This document shows positions 13,201-27,000 of a stretch of 64,000 nt of DNA, one piece after another. Made by a program: the position numbers and the translations under genes. This DNA comes from Chondrilla cf. caribensis (taxonomy: Eukaryota; Porifera; Demospongiae; Chondrillida; Chondrillidae). The stretch is from contig OZ026570.1 of NCBI GenBank assembly GCA_964020155.1, forward strand, positions 2,457,221 to 2,521,220. The letters are read 5' to 3'. Within the stretch, counting starts at the first letter, position 1. Each line of letters begins with the position of its first letter. Under the pieces are notes generated by a model. It did no database searches. It was given only the letters and a program-made list of their open reading frames with translations, and was not told the origin of the DNA.

Positions 13201-14942
13201 GTACCAATTGGGCAGGTGCTGTTGTTGCTGCTGCGAGATGAATCACAAGTACTAGGAGCAGCAAGAACAAGTGCCATCAACAATGAGATGAAAACGAGCA
13301 TTCTTTATTTTCGAACTGATCTAAAACATAGCTGTCAAATAACTACATACATGGTAGTGAAGTTCTTGTACTGTACCTATATATATGTACCCGCTGTCAT
13401 TCTTTCAACTTCAATAGTGAACAGCTTTCATCATCACTGTTGATAATCCCAAAACATAGCTACGTATCATACTTGGCGTAGATTGTAGTGTGAGTAACAC
13501 TGAAACCAGCATCACATCATCTTATGCCTGTTGAATCTCCACTGCTATAGTATTTCGCACTGCACAGCAAATGAACAGCCTTGTATCATGTGTCCTAGTA
13601 TTAGCTGTTAGCAACATTCAGAGTCTGTTGTGACTGGTATTGTGAAGTTGACTATACATGTAGTAGCTATGTAAGTACCTCTGGTAGGACTGTAATGGAT
13701 ATACACAAATTCAACTATCTAGCTTATGAGGGGGAGCCAAAGTGCCTGCATCTGCTACAGCCCTACCAGAGGGACTTCAGTAATGGACATGTTTCTGAGT
13801 GTATAAAACAGTATGCTTTTATGCTACGGACGTAACTTTCATGCTGAGTTGTTATCATAGCTGAACAAGTTGCTAGGGAGTTAATTGACTAATTTCGATG
13901 ACAATTATCTGGTACAGGTAGTATGGAGTTGCATAGGGAAGTGTGGAATAGTGCTGATATTAGCATTTGTGATATGTGTTGCACTTCGATCTGCTGTCTT
14001 TTATACAATTGCTGAACCCACCAGGAAGCCGAGTGGTGAACTGGAGTGGGGAGCCAAGTGGAAGAACAGAGTGGGGAGTCAAGTGGAGGAACAGAGTGGG
14101 GAGCCAAGTGGAGGAATGGAGTGGGGAGCCAAGTGGAGGAATGGAGTGGGGAGCCAAGTGGAGGAATGGAGTGGGGAGCCAAGTGGAGGAATGGAGTGGG
14201 GAGCCAAGTGGAGGAACAGAGTGAGGAGCCAAGTGGAGGAATGGAGTGGGGAGCCAAGTGGAGGAACAGAGTGAGGAGCCAAGTGGAGGAACAGAGTGGG
14301 GAGCCAAGTGGAGGAATGGAGTGGGGAGCCAAGTGGAGGAATGGAGTGGGGAGCCAAGTGGAGGACAGGCATGGTGAGCTGAGCAGAGAAACGGAGTGGG
14401 GAGCCGAGTGAAGGACTGGAGTGGGAAGGTGAGTGGAGAATCCTAATGGAGGAGCAAGTGGGGTTGGAGTCAAGGTACACAGGGAGTGTATAATTGGACA
14501 AGGCCAATTCCAGCCTGCTCAAGGTTTTACACATTAATTCTATGCAATAAAAGACATGAGTACATGGAATGCTACATCCCAGTTCAATGTATCCAATGTT
14601 GAAAGTAATTTCCTTTCAGCATAATTCAAGCAATTCATAATAGATATCAGAATACACATGTACACACATGACCACTAACAAGCTACTGAAAGGTCCTCAC
14701 GTGTCCAATGTAGACAACATGTGCAGTATGTTGAATAGTGGTCCCATACAAGTATATCATGAAATACTTTCTGAGCTCAGTGAATCATGCATCAATGAGC
14801 ATTGAATCTATTTTGGTTTGAACACTTTCATTTCATTCTGATACAAACATTGTATTGTATGGTCCTTTCTATATGTGTACATATAATACATGTTGTACAC
14901 ACACGTGCATGCATTCACATTATACATACGTAATACACAACA

Positions 14943-15015
<73 letters not shown>

Positions 15016-18000
15016 ATACTGTATGGTGGGGCAGTACATGTCACGAGTTCACTTGAAAAAATTTCATGTTACATTTTGTGAGTTTTGGAATTAATACATA
15101 TTATGTTGTAAATCGATTTGTGACAGTAAATTCTTTTGTAAATATCACTCAAAAGTAAAAAATTAACGAAAACAAACCTGATAAATTTTCCACTTCATGG
15201 CAGTGTACCTATGCTGATTTACTATGCAATGTGTTTCTTTACAGATATGTATGCATACACACATGTATTTAATAAATACACAGTGTACACATGTGAGTAC
15301 AGCACATACCTTCCAAAGCCTTGTAGCATCCTTAAAATCTCATCGTCATAGTCTGTACTGCACATGCCATTGCATCTGGAGTTTTCCAAGACAGAGGACA
15401 ACATTTGGAGAGAGACACTCAGTACATGTCGACAAAAGCCAGTCGAGTCCCTCAAGACTGCTAGTCCAGGTTGGTGACTGGGCAAAGAGTCGCTGGAGCA
15501 TGGAAATAGAAGTAGAGCAATTACACTACAATAAAACATGCTGTAATGTATAGGCAATACTTCTAAAATGTGCGACCATAACTATACATACATACGTATG
15601 TATTTGATATTTAATCAATTACTGATGTACTACCACTTAAGTCACCATCATGTAAGCACATTTTATTCACATTTTTACATTAATTTACTTTCATTACAAC
15701 TTCCGGTATGTAATGCTTGTCCAATAGATATAATAATATAATATTATGAAGATATATAATATATTTATATATTATATGTGTCCCTACGCGTAACTGCAAC
15801 AATAAATTTATATTATAATTTATATTGCACAAAACAAAGATGGCCGATTTCGAACACCAACAATTAGAAATTAGGCTAGAATTCGTGCACTGAAGCTCCG
15901 CCGAATGTAATAACTTCAGCGTAGGTTCTTCTGAACCTAAGAAAGAGGTCCAAGAAATTCGAGTGCGGGGGCGGCAGCCCCACGAGTTTTCGAACTCGAA
16001 TTACTTGTTTTAATTAGCCTCAGAATGTGATCCTTACCTGTTCGCATGTAATTTCCAGTATGCACCTATTATATTGGAACTACTGTCTGTTAAAGATAGT
16101 TCATCAGTGTATTTCCACAATGGGGTTCAAGAGTGAATCAAAAACAAACTGAAGTAGCCTTGCAATCTTGTAAGTAGTAAACTAGATATAATCTGATTAA
16201 TTGGGCACTACAACTGATTTTATAGTAATTTTTGTCCTTGCACTATAATTAGGCTGATTTTTCTCGATCATAGCTAATACTAAGAAGTGGCATAGCACTG
16301 TCTATGTACAACACACTAACACACATGTACACAATGTGCATACACTCCATGTGAATAATAATAATATAGACATGTTGTTTATGGATACAATGTTACAGGG
16401 TCGCACCAAAAACATGTTTGTTATGACTCACTGATAATACAACTATAAACACTCAATAGATTTCACATTGGGAATACATTATGAAGAGATGTTTGTTATG
16501 GATAAGCATGCACACAGTACATGTAGTACATGCATTATACTGTGAAGTTATAAGAAGTTTGAATTTACATATGCACAGTGAATTCTTGTTAATCTGCAAA
16601 CTGCTTTGTCCGCCAAACCTTTTAATCCACCACAATTTCCCAGTACCAATATAGTGTACAAGTACCAATGAATATCCAGTTAATCCGCCAAACTTTGTTA
16701 ATCCACCATATTCTTTGATAACGAATTGCAGCAGATTAACGAGTATTCACTGTACGTACACACGTACATATGTATTGTCCATAATAGAAATCCAAGACCA
16801 AATCAATATGTACATACATAACGTTGTAAAAGTTGTGTAATAGTATTCTCTGATAACGAATTGTGGCAGATTAACGAGAATTCACTGTACGTACATGCGT
16901 ACGTATGTATTGTCCATAATAGAAATCCAAGACGAAATCAATATAATATACGTACATAACGTTGTAAAAGTTGTGTAATAGTATGCACCACATACAGTAT
17001 GTATCAGATCAACAATATCATATATATTATACATACAGACAATGACCAGCACTGAATAGGCTATACATTCACTTTCGTTGGTCAAACACTACACGTTTCT
17101 GAAGAAGGATGTACTGTACAGAACATATGGATGCCAATGTCATGTTGTGTTGGATTGATATGAAACCCACATGTACAGATCAGTGTGTTGGTCTAAATAT
17201 GACACCTGATGGGGAATACACACATACAATACATGCATATGTACTGTACAATGCATACACATAAAGGGTAGTTATATCAAATGATTGAAAGTGTATGTAT
17301 ATCATGGAGAGTGTGTTCAATATGACTTGCCATTAAGTACAGTATATGTATTACATTGTATGTAAAGTACATAATTTTGTGCATGGCACCTCTGCATGAA
17401 AATATTTATACAGACCACACTGGACCAACCTGTAAAGCCCCTTGAACATAGACAGCACAGATGGGAGAGACAGGCAAGATTGGAGGTAAGATTGTGCTAC
17501 AGCAGGGAGCTTCCCCGCGGGCCTCTTCCCACCAGATGCACTACTCTTCTCAGTCATTGACTTCAGTAGCGACTGTCGTGTGCTGAAAAGCTGCAGCACT
17601 TGATCGCTACATTGTACAGAGTAGTCACCGGCCCCAAATACAAACTCCATTAAAACCTGGAGTACAGAGAGAAGCTTTGAATTAATAGATTCTCAAGTCT
17701 GATTTACGTATAAAAATCAGTACAACAGACAACTGCATAGCTTGAATGATGCAGGATTTAAGGCCACTTGAAGTACATGAATACAGTCTAATTTGTGTGC
17801 GAACTACTTTGTTAGCAAATACAAGCACATACCAGACAGACATGCTTACTCAAAATATATATATGCGTATACTGTACAGAACATATGGATGCTAATGTCA
17901 TGTCGTGCTAGATTGATATGAAACCCACGTGTACAGAAGATCAGTGTGTTGGTCTAAAAATGACTCATATATGTACGTATATACTGTAAATATAAAGTAC

Positions 18001-21000
18001 ATACGTACGTATGTACATGTGTCTGCCTGAATTAACATACTCCATACATACAAACATACGTACATGTACGTATGTGCACATACGTTGTAATACAAGACAT
18101 GTTTTCTGCCAATTACGTATCATTCAGCTGTGACCTCCATATCATGCACACATCCACATCACATTAACAGTGTGTAGGCATATATACTACACACGAGGGA
18201 CAATTAGAAGTGAGAGCAAGGCTTGAAGTGACAGCATGAGAATACTGCATCAAACCACAAACACATTCAGATAGTGCAAACACACAGTTGGTTACATGGC
18301 AATTTTGTGAAATTTTGCTACAATTGCTTTGCATTCACAATGTTCAAACTTTGCATGGAAGTAGAATTCCATGAATGCATGCACATGCACATATGTATGT
18401 TTGTATGCATTGCAGACAGATATTTTGTGCTACATGTGTACAAAATGTACAACATACGTACATACCTCACTGCATCTGGTCAACAGAGACAACATACAAA
18501 GGTTCTTACTACCAGAAGAGGAAGTGATGGAAAAACCAGAATCCTTATCCTACAAGAAAAACAGTGTACTATTACTCCAATGCAAAAACATGAATGGTAT
18601 AGTGTGTCAGCAGAGAAGTGTCAGAGGTGTAAGTGATACATACTCCATGCAAGTTAATAATTTGCACGTTGGTTGAGGGATGGATCAAAGGAAAACTGTG
18701 CATACATAAGCCATGTAGCACAGGTCACCAAACAGGTTTCAATTTTAAGGACTACCCCAGGCAGCCTCTGTATTATTTTCATTTCAAATTCCGTAATGTA
18801 ACACTTGATATGATTTACATAATATTATACATAACATGTGTTCTAATGTGAAGAGAGTATAGTATCCTATGTACATATGTAGTTCACTGGGCACCTTGTA
18901 AAGTAGCCACGAGGTTAAAGGTTAACCCAGTATAAATAAGATAACTGAACTGAACACAACACATTACTATGGAACATTATACATTGCATTATGAATTGAC
19001 CATCATTCACTACACTAGGATACAAATAATACTTGTATGTACATACGTACAACCCTAGACGAGGTACATACACCAACAAACATCCATGAGAATTCATGAT
19101 AAGTAGACATACATGGATCACATCACAGATAAGACACCACCTCACCAGGTCTATGTCACTGGGTTCTACTTTAACAATTCTCAGTACGAGCGACTTCAAA
19201 TGATCACAGACCTTCAAGGCAATAGGAGAAACTACAAGCAAATGAAGAGACACATCAGAGATGTACGTAGCAGACGTGTGAGGAGTTCTTAGGGCTCATT
19301 GTACAGTAATGTTCACAACATTCAACAAATATGAGGTGCACAACTGTCCTACACTGACATGAGTCTTCATATGTACGTGCATACAAACACACAAAGATGT
19401 GTTTGTGTCCATTATGTACATAATATACACGTATATTTAATGTGTATTAAGTACTGTATGGTAATAGTATGCGAGGTACAGCAATATCTACATCCACATC
19501 CATGTGTACATACGTACATGTATACATAGGTGTCGTCTCACACAGGACTGGTACCCATGTATTGTGAATAGCCTGAGCTACGTATGTACATGCAATAACA
19601 TGTGGTCATGATAGTGGCTTCACACTGTTGTACATATGTACCTTCATAGCTGTCATTAATATCTCTGAATGTCATATAGCATAGTACTAGTGAGCTCAGT
19701 AGAGAGTCCTGCACATGTGGAATTGAAGGGATTGGATCACAACGAATAGTGTACACACAACTGCATGTCTGCAAATGGACATTCACACACAGCAGTTTGG
19801 GGACACAACTACCATTTTGTATATCATGCACCTCTACAGGGATCCAAAAGCTACGTACAACAAAATGAAACAGAATAACAACTCTTGAACAGGTTTTGAA
19901 TGTCTACAGTACATTCGTATATCCCCCTTAGGAAGGACAGATAGGAGGAGGGGTTGAATCCTTTGCATGGGATACCGAGGGCAAAATTCAAGGTGTTCCA
20001 TAAAAGGAAAACGTTAGAAAAGGTCAGCAAGTGGCTAAATAACATTAGCTATTTGATGACCTTTTGGTAGCTAATTGATTGATCAAGAATTGTCAAATAT
20101 TGGGAGCTCAGGGATGCACAAGATATGCGAAGGGTTTTGAATGGACCTTGCTATTTCATTGCATCAGTCATGTGGTGGTGACACTAGCCAGTTACAGCTA
20201 CAATGATGCCTTCACAAGCACTGTGATTGGTTAGTGTGACTGTCACATGATCAACAATTCACACATTGAAAGGCAGGATCTGTTCAAAACGCTAGCTGCA
20301 TTCCAGTCAGTCTCATTGATGCTACCACCAACCAGGGTACAAGTACACAGGTATGTACATACAATGCACTTGATGGAGAGCCAACTAGATTCATGCAAAC
20401 AGAGTAACATATCAAAATACGGCCATATGCAGATATCTGCCATCGATGAGGCCTACAAGTGACATTAGTTTAAGCCTTCCACCATATATAATAACATTCA
20501 TGATGAACTAGGTGGCCGAATTTGCATATGGCTGAATGTCGATATGTTACTCTATATACACTTGTACTGTTTATGCTCACTGTGTGGTAGTCATGCACTC
20601 ACTACAGGTTCTCTGATGGTGGACACTCCAGAAGTAGTGTGAGCGACACACTTGGCAAAGTCAATGGGAAGATTATCGCTATCATCAGTTGAACACAAAG
20701 TCATCAGCTAATGAGCAAATGGTGAGAATGAAACAATTGATGAGTCAATACTCAACATCTCTAAGGAGGTAGGGCCTTACATACATGGTCCATTAGAAAC
20801 TCCAATATGGACACCTGTAGCTTCTTGTTGGCACAAAACACTGCATATATTCCCTACGNNNNNNNNNNNNNNNNNNNNNNNNNNNNNNNNNNNNNNNNNN
20901 NNNNNNNNNNNNNNNNNNNNNNNNNNNNNNNNNNNNNNNNNNNNNNNNNNNNNNNNNNNNNNNNNNNNNNNNNNNNNNNNNNNNNNNNNNNNNNNNNNNN

Positions 21001-24000
21001 NNNNNNNNNNNNNNNNNNNNNNNNNNNNNNNNNNNNNNNNNNNNNNNNNNNNNNNNNNTGTATGCACACACACACACACGTGTACACATGCACACAACAC
21101 ACGTTCACCCACACATGCACCTACGTACAAGGCAACATGGACTAGCCGTAACTAATGTTACAACATTCAGTGTTCTCTTCCCTTTAACTTCTACTTCCTG
21201 TACACCAACAGGAAGTGACACAGTGAATTTGTACAGATAACATCAATATGTGATAGTTAGACAATGGTATTTTGCAGTCTATGGCTTATACACACCCGAG
21301 GGGTGTGTGTGTGTGTAACCCATAGACCATAAAATGCCATTGTCTAAGTACATGATAACTAACTTCGTCAATGTCCCCAATAGATATGTGAATATCAACA
21401 CACACCTTCTTCACCTAAAGACATACAAAGCAGAGCAAAAGAGAGAGAGGTCAAGTGAGTATGTGCTAATGCCATGTTATACACTGTATAGTGGGAAATA
21501 TTGGGGGGAAATTATGTATTTGGTAAATTTCTGAAAGAAATTGGATTGGCAGCTTTTTTACAGCATTCAACAGTTTTTATGGGTATATTCATTATTAATT
21601 AACTGCCAATACCAATTTCATTCACATGAGTAATAAAAATGATAATTAAAATCAATACCTGTGCATGAGGGGACTGTATTTCTCAACAAATTGCTATTGC
21701 TACGTATATTGGAAATTAACAGTTGTGCACCATTTTGGCAAAAAATACACTGACAGGTTGTTGTTTGAATCACTAATGGTGCACATGTACTGGCTCTAAG
21801 TGATTCAGGAATAGATGTGTGATGCTAACATTGGATGGTACATACAGTGAATACTTATTAATCCATCACAATTCGTATTCAAAGAATAGAGTGGATTAAC
21901 AATTTTGGTGGACTAACTGGATATTCATTGGTACTTGTACATTATATTGGTACTGGGAAATTGTGGTGGATTAAATGGTTTGGCAAATAAGGTGGTGGTG
22001 GATTAATGAGAATTTACTGCAGCACTGTGGTCCAGGTAACACGCAGTTGCAGCTAGCATTGCCAGCATACATCAACACACAATACAATGATGGCCAGGAA
22101 GAGATGTAAAGTACATACTATGTATGTACAGGCTACCCACCAGCTTGAGTCCACTGTCACACCTTTGATACAAGCTGAACAGAAGTGACATGAATCCCTT
22201 ACAGAACACTGTGTCATCTAAGAAGATATACACTATTAGTTAATTTATGTATATATACATATATATGTACGTACGTATGTACGTATGTATGTATATGTAT
22301 AGCCAATACATGGTGTACAGTACCACCAATAGTACATCATACCACAAGGTTACTAGTACAAATAGCACATTTGATGTGTTAACAGGTGTGAGTACTTGTG
22401 TGCTTACAGAAGGATGTTCTTGTTTAGTGTGTGTGCAATGTGCATCTTACTTGCCATTTTATGTAGTGTATGTACAATATTGTACATAGCATTAAAACTA
22501 CATAAAATCACACGTATGTGTGCACATCACATCAGTAGCAGACCTATGGGTGTTGTGTGTTGCTCTAAAGAAGCCTTCATTGTAACACAACAAATACGTT
22601 CTATGGCACAGGTAGGATAGGTATGTATGCCTAACCTCTCTTCTGTTCTCTGCAGATGTCATAAGACCATCTTAATAAGTCGGCCATCTAGTGAGAACAG
22701 AGAAAATAGCAATATCTGGTATTCAGTACACTGCACTGCATATTACTACCAATATACGATGTACATTGAATCAAGTACGATATAAACAGCATGCAGTCAT
22801 GTGGATGTCACAAGCATAGATATAAGGTTTCTCTATATCTATTACATTAAAAAACAGTGCTGTGTAATACACTGATATTAGATTTTGTAGTTATTTGTGA
22901 TGTCTGAAGTATAATATTGATGTGAAATGTGCATGTTGGATTAGTATAATTATGATTTAGGTAATGATATTCTGATGTGGTGTTGAACACATTGTGTTAT
23001 AGCAGTAGCCTGTCTAGGTGTGCTACAGCAGTGATAAAGTTGATTACCTGTTGGGTTGTTATGGTAAGTCGGTAACTATGGATTTTGACTCAATGAGGTA
23101 TGCACAATAGTACCATCATCCTATGCAGACATCTCCATCCAAAAATACTTAAACTTAACCTATTTCTATAGTTTCTATAGTCATACAATTTTACAAAATT
23201 TACACGTATCGTATACAAACCATCCACATATGTAACTGTAGAACATCTGCAAAACGTCTATCTTCTGCGCCACCTACTGTACATACGTATGGCTTGTGTT
23301 GACCAGCTTTAGTACAAATAGACTTTGTAACAAGTGGCTCCCTCCCTATTAGAATGGTGGACTACTAGCGGACACCGAGCTACATGCTACACAAACAGAC
23401 CATATATCCTGTACAAAGTACTACACTCACTTCCTCTTCATCTACAAGTGCTGATACACGTTGAATGGCAGTGGCCAAGGAAACAACATCTCTCATCACA
23501 AATATGTCCACTTCTGGAGGATCACTCAAAGCACTGTTGATCAACCTCTGATGTGTAGACAAGCCGAAAGTCACAACACAGCCAAGAATAGGTGTTTTCA
23601 GACCTTTTTACAACAACACACACGTTCAAAAGGATGTCATCATTAACATTTGTACAATAAAATATGGCATTGTACTGATGATGACCCTCAGGGTTGAAAT
23701 AGTTGGGAAGAAATAGAGAAGACTGTTGAAACTGCATTTCTAAATGCTCCAAGACAGGTAATTCCAGTTACTAGTAACCATGAGGTGTGTAGTGAAATCG
23801 TAGTGTTGTATGTATGCACATACTTACACAGTATAATATAATACGTACTACACAGTACTGTATATACTACACAGCACAGTGTACACTACGCAGCATATAG
23901 CATATACTACACGGTATAACTACACAGTATTATATATACTACACAGTACAGTATATACTACACAGCATATAAGTACTACGTACATAGGTACACAGCATAT

Positions 24001-27000
24001 ACTACACAGTGTATACTACACAATGGATACTACACAGTATATACTACACAGCATATACGTACGTACTACGTACATAGGTACACAGCATATACATACTACA
24101 CAGCATATACGTACTACACAGCATATACTACACAATGTATACTACACTGCATCACAAGAACACGGACCTGAAACTTCCTAATCAGCAAAAGTGCTGCACT
24201 GGACACAGTAGCTTCAGTGGGGGTCTCTTCTGATGTGATGTAGACTAGAACCCCCCTACAACTTTCCTGCTCCAACTGACAGCAGACGTCCAGCACAGTA
24301 GCTAGCCCCTCCACAGAGAGCGAAGAGAGTGATCGCCCCTTCAAGGAGCTGTCCTCTTTCTTCTGGCCTGGAAGACAGGCCAATTGGAGTTGCTTCAGAT
24401 ACCCCCTATGGTAACAAGTACAGTGTATACACATTAACTTTAGTCATGTATGCACATTTGAAGTACACACACAACTGTAGTACACATGTACTCTCAAAAT
24501 TCAGTCATCACAATGAACTGTACATTCATCGTACAGCAAATTCTCGTTAATCCGCCACAATTCATTATCAAAGAATATGGTGGATTAATAAGTTTGGCGG
24601 ATTAACTGGATATTCATTGGTACTGGTACATTTTATTGGTATTGGGAAATTTCAGTGGATTAAAAGGATTGGTGGATAAAGCAGTGGCAGATTAATGAGA
24701 ATCCACTGTACTTCACTAAGTCCCTAGCTCATGCACACTACGTCAACCAGTACTGATAGCAAGTACCTCTGATAAGAAGTACAAATCTGCTGTGCCCTTG
24801 AACGTACTGATTAAGGAAGTTGGACTGTACTGTAAAGATGTAGCCCTGGCCAATTTATAATTTTGTGTGAAGGATAACGGTTTATTGGCCTTGAAATATC
24901 AATATTAAACAATATCAAAAGGTGAAAAGGAGAATATTAAAGGTGACAATGAACATAATAAAAATATACATGGAAAAATTGGTTAACATGCATACACAAA
25001 TGCACATGTAAGGAATATTCAGTGTAATCATAGAAATAAACAAGTTTTTAATATAATGAACATGCAAACTAAAGGAAAATGACAAGAAGAGGACAAGAAA
25101 TGGGGATACACTCAGGTCTAATAATGTAACAGTAATTGTTCCTTAAGGGACTCTGCAGTGTTGCTGCTATAAAGAACAGCGGGCTGCTTCTTTCGTGTAG
25201 CATTTTTGCAATCACCATTACGAAGAGAACTTGATGGCATAACGTTGTTAACACCTTCACTATCACTGTCCACCTGGTGGTCACCATCACTGTCCACTTG
25301 GCTGCTGTCATCACTGTCAACCTGGTCACTATCATCATCACTGCTGGTATCGTTGTGAGGTGGAAGTTCTAGGGTCATTATGGGGATAGCATGAACAGCT
25401 GTGTCATCCACTGGGACCACATTGCCACAAGTCCTGGACCTTCTTCTCCACTTCAGCAGTCTCTTTATCCTTTTCTTCAAGCCTCTCGGGATGCAAACAA
25501 ACTTCTTCCAGTGGTAAACCATAATAGCTATGAACTCCACTATGGCCAGTACCAGTGACATATTGACTATGATTGCATATAAACATGGACGTTTTTCATT
25601 AGTAACGGAATGCAAAGCTGTAAGGCAGATGACAATTGAGTTTACCAGGAATAGGGAGTCAAAATGTGATGGTTGGAGACGGAGGAAGCAGTTCCATATG
25701 CGAAGAATAAACCTGGTCTTCCTTGAGGAGGGTACTGCAGAAGTACTGTCAGGACAAGGACGATCTCTGAATGGTTTGAGATAGATCTGGAGTACCCACA
25801 GAGATCCCACCATAAGAGTAGTGATAAAGGCAAAGTGTTCGTAAGGTACGATAGGCACAGTAGCCTCCAGAATGATCAGTACTCCTCTTAACAGCAGTCT
25901 CAGTCCAAACCAGAACCCAAAAGGATAACGGTATGCTCCATGAAACACATCCAGGAAGTGACTGAACCAAAGACTGCGAATACACATCCGCAAAAGATCT
26001 CCAAACAACATGACAACAGTAAATGGTATCAAGTAGAGTAGAAAAACTAACGTTGACAGTATTCCCAAAACTAAATGATTTCCCCTGAAGTACAACAATG
26101 TCGGCTGAAACATCCAATGTTTGTCTGATTCTCCGGTATCTGCATCTATAAAAGTGGAAAATGTTAATCCTCTAATGACACACAGGGTCAGCTTTTCGTA
26201 GGTCATGAACATAAGTGTAGCCAGTACTGGTACTGCCCTCCTACTGATGACAGGGACAGTGAATATCCTCAGTCTCAGTTTGTGGGCACTAACAATGATG
26301 AGCACCACCAGTAGCAAGAGGTAGAAGGGGAAAGTGAAGTAAATCAATAAACTGTAAAACTCATTCATTCCATCGTACAAGCACACGATGAATCCAAAGG
26401 AAAAACGAAGTGAAGATTCAAATACATTCAGGGGGGTCTGCACAGAGAAAAAGTCTCCCATTATCCAAAATAAGGTGGAATAGAATATAGCACCATTGAT
26501 GGTTCCTACCAGTACAGTCAAATTGAAAGTAAATAGCATCACAACCACAAGTATTCCCCCAAGAACATACAAAGGGATCATCAGTAACCACCAGTTGGAG
26601 CAATTGTGGCATTCCGGACTTCCAAAAGCCACACTTTTCTCTGGTGGGCACTGGCTACATAAAAGTCCACGTCGTCCATTCTTACACTGAGAGTCATCTA
26701 AGAGATTGGTGATGCCTTCTTGAAGCAGTACATTATTGCAAAACACCCTTGGGCAGGTCTCACTGAACATTAGGTTACCTCTGTACATTCCCAACCAGCT
26801 CTGTGGGTGGGAGGCTTTGTAGGTTGTTTCATTCTTGTGCATAGAACAGGTAAACCCATGTACATCCAGACAATGGGAACACACGCATCCTGATGCGTTG
26901 TCATTCTCCCGAGTACCAATGGGGCAGGACTGATTCTGCAAAATGAGAGTGTGGTTCACTTTATAGTGTTCCAGACCACGTCTGAGGGGAGTGGTTTGTA

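Larger units (their letters stand above)
7273..20858. repeat. Duplicated segment, copy 1 (end of left contig)
   Basis: It is colinear and very similar to 21059-36986, in the same orientation. It starts inside an (AC)n tract and ends at the 200-N gap. Differences from copy 2 include a 2.0-kb deletion in the nested gene, about 135 extra bases at 7994-8129, a shorter 25-bp minisatellite (14043-14430), an about 115-bp tandem duplication near 16750-16985, and absence of the insertion found at 34594-35146. Confidence 0.92.

Noticed and set aside
13885..14534. Long frames through the 25-bp minisatellite (also 29613-30262)
   Set aside because: The repeat lacks stops in many frames; there is no start, splice or family support.
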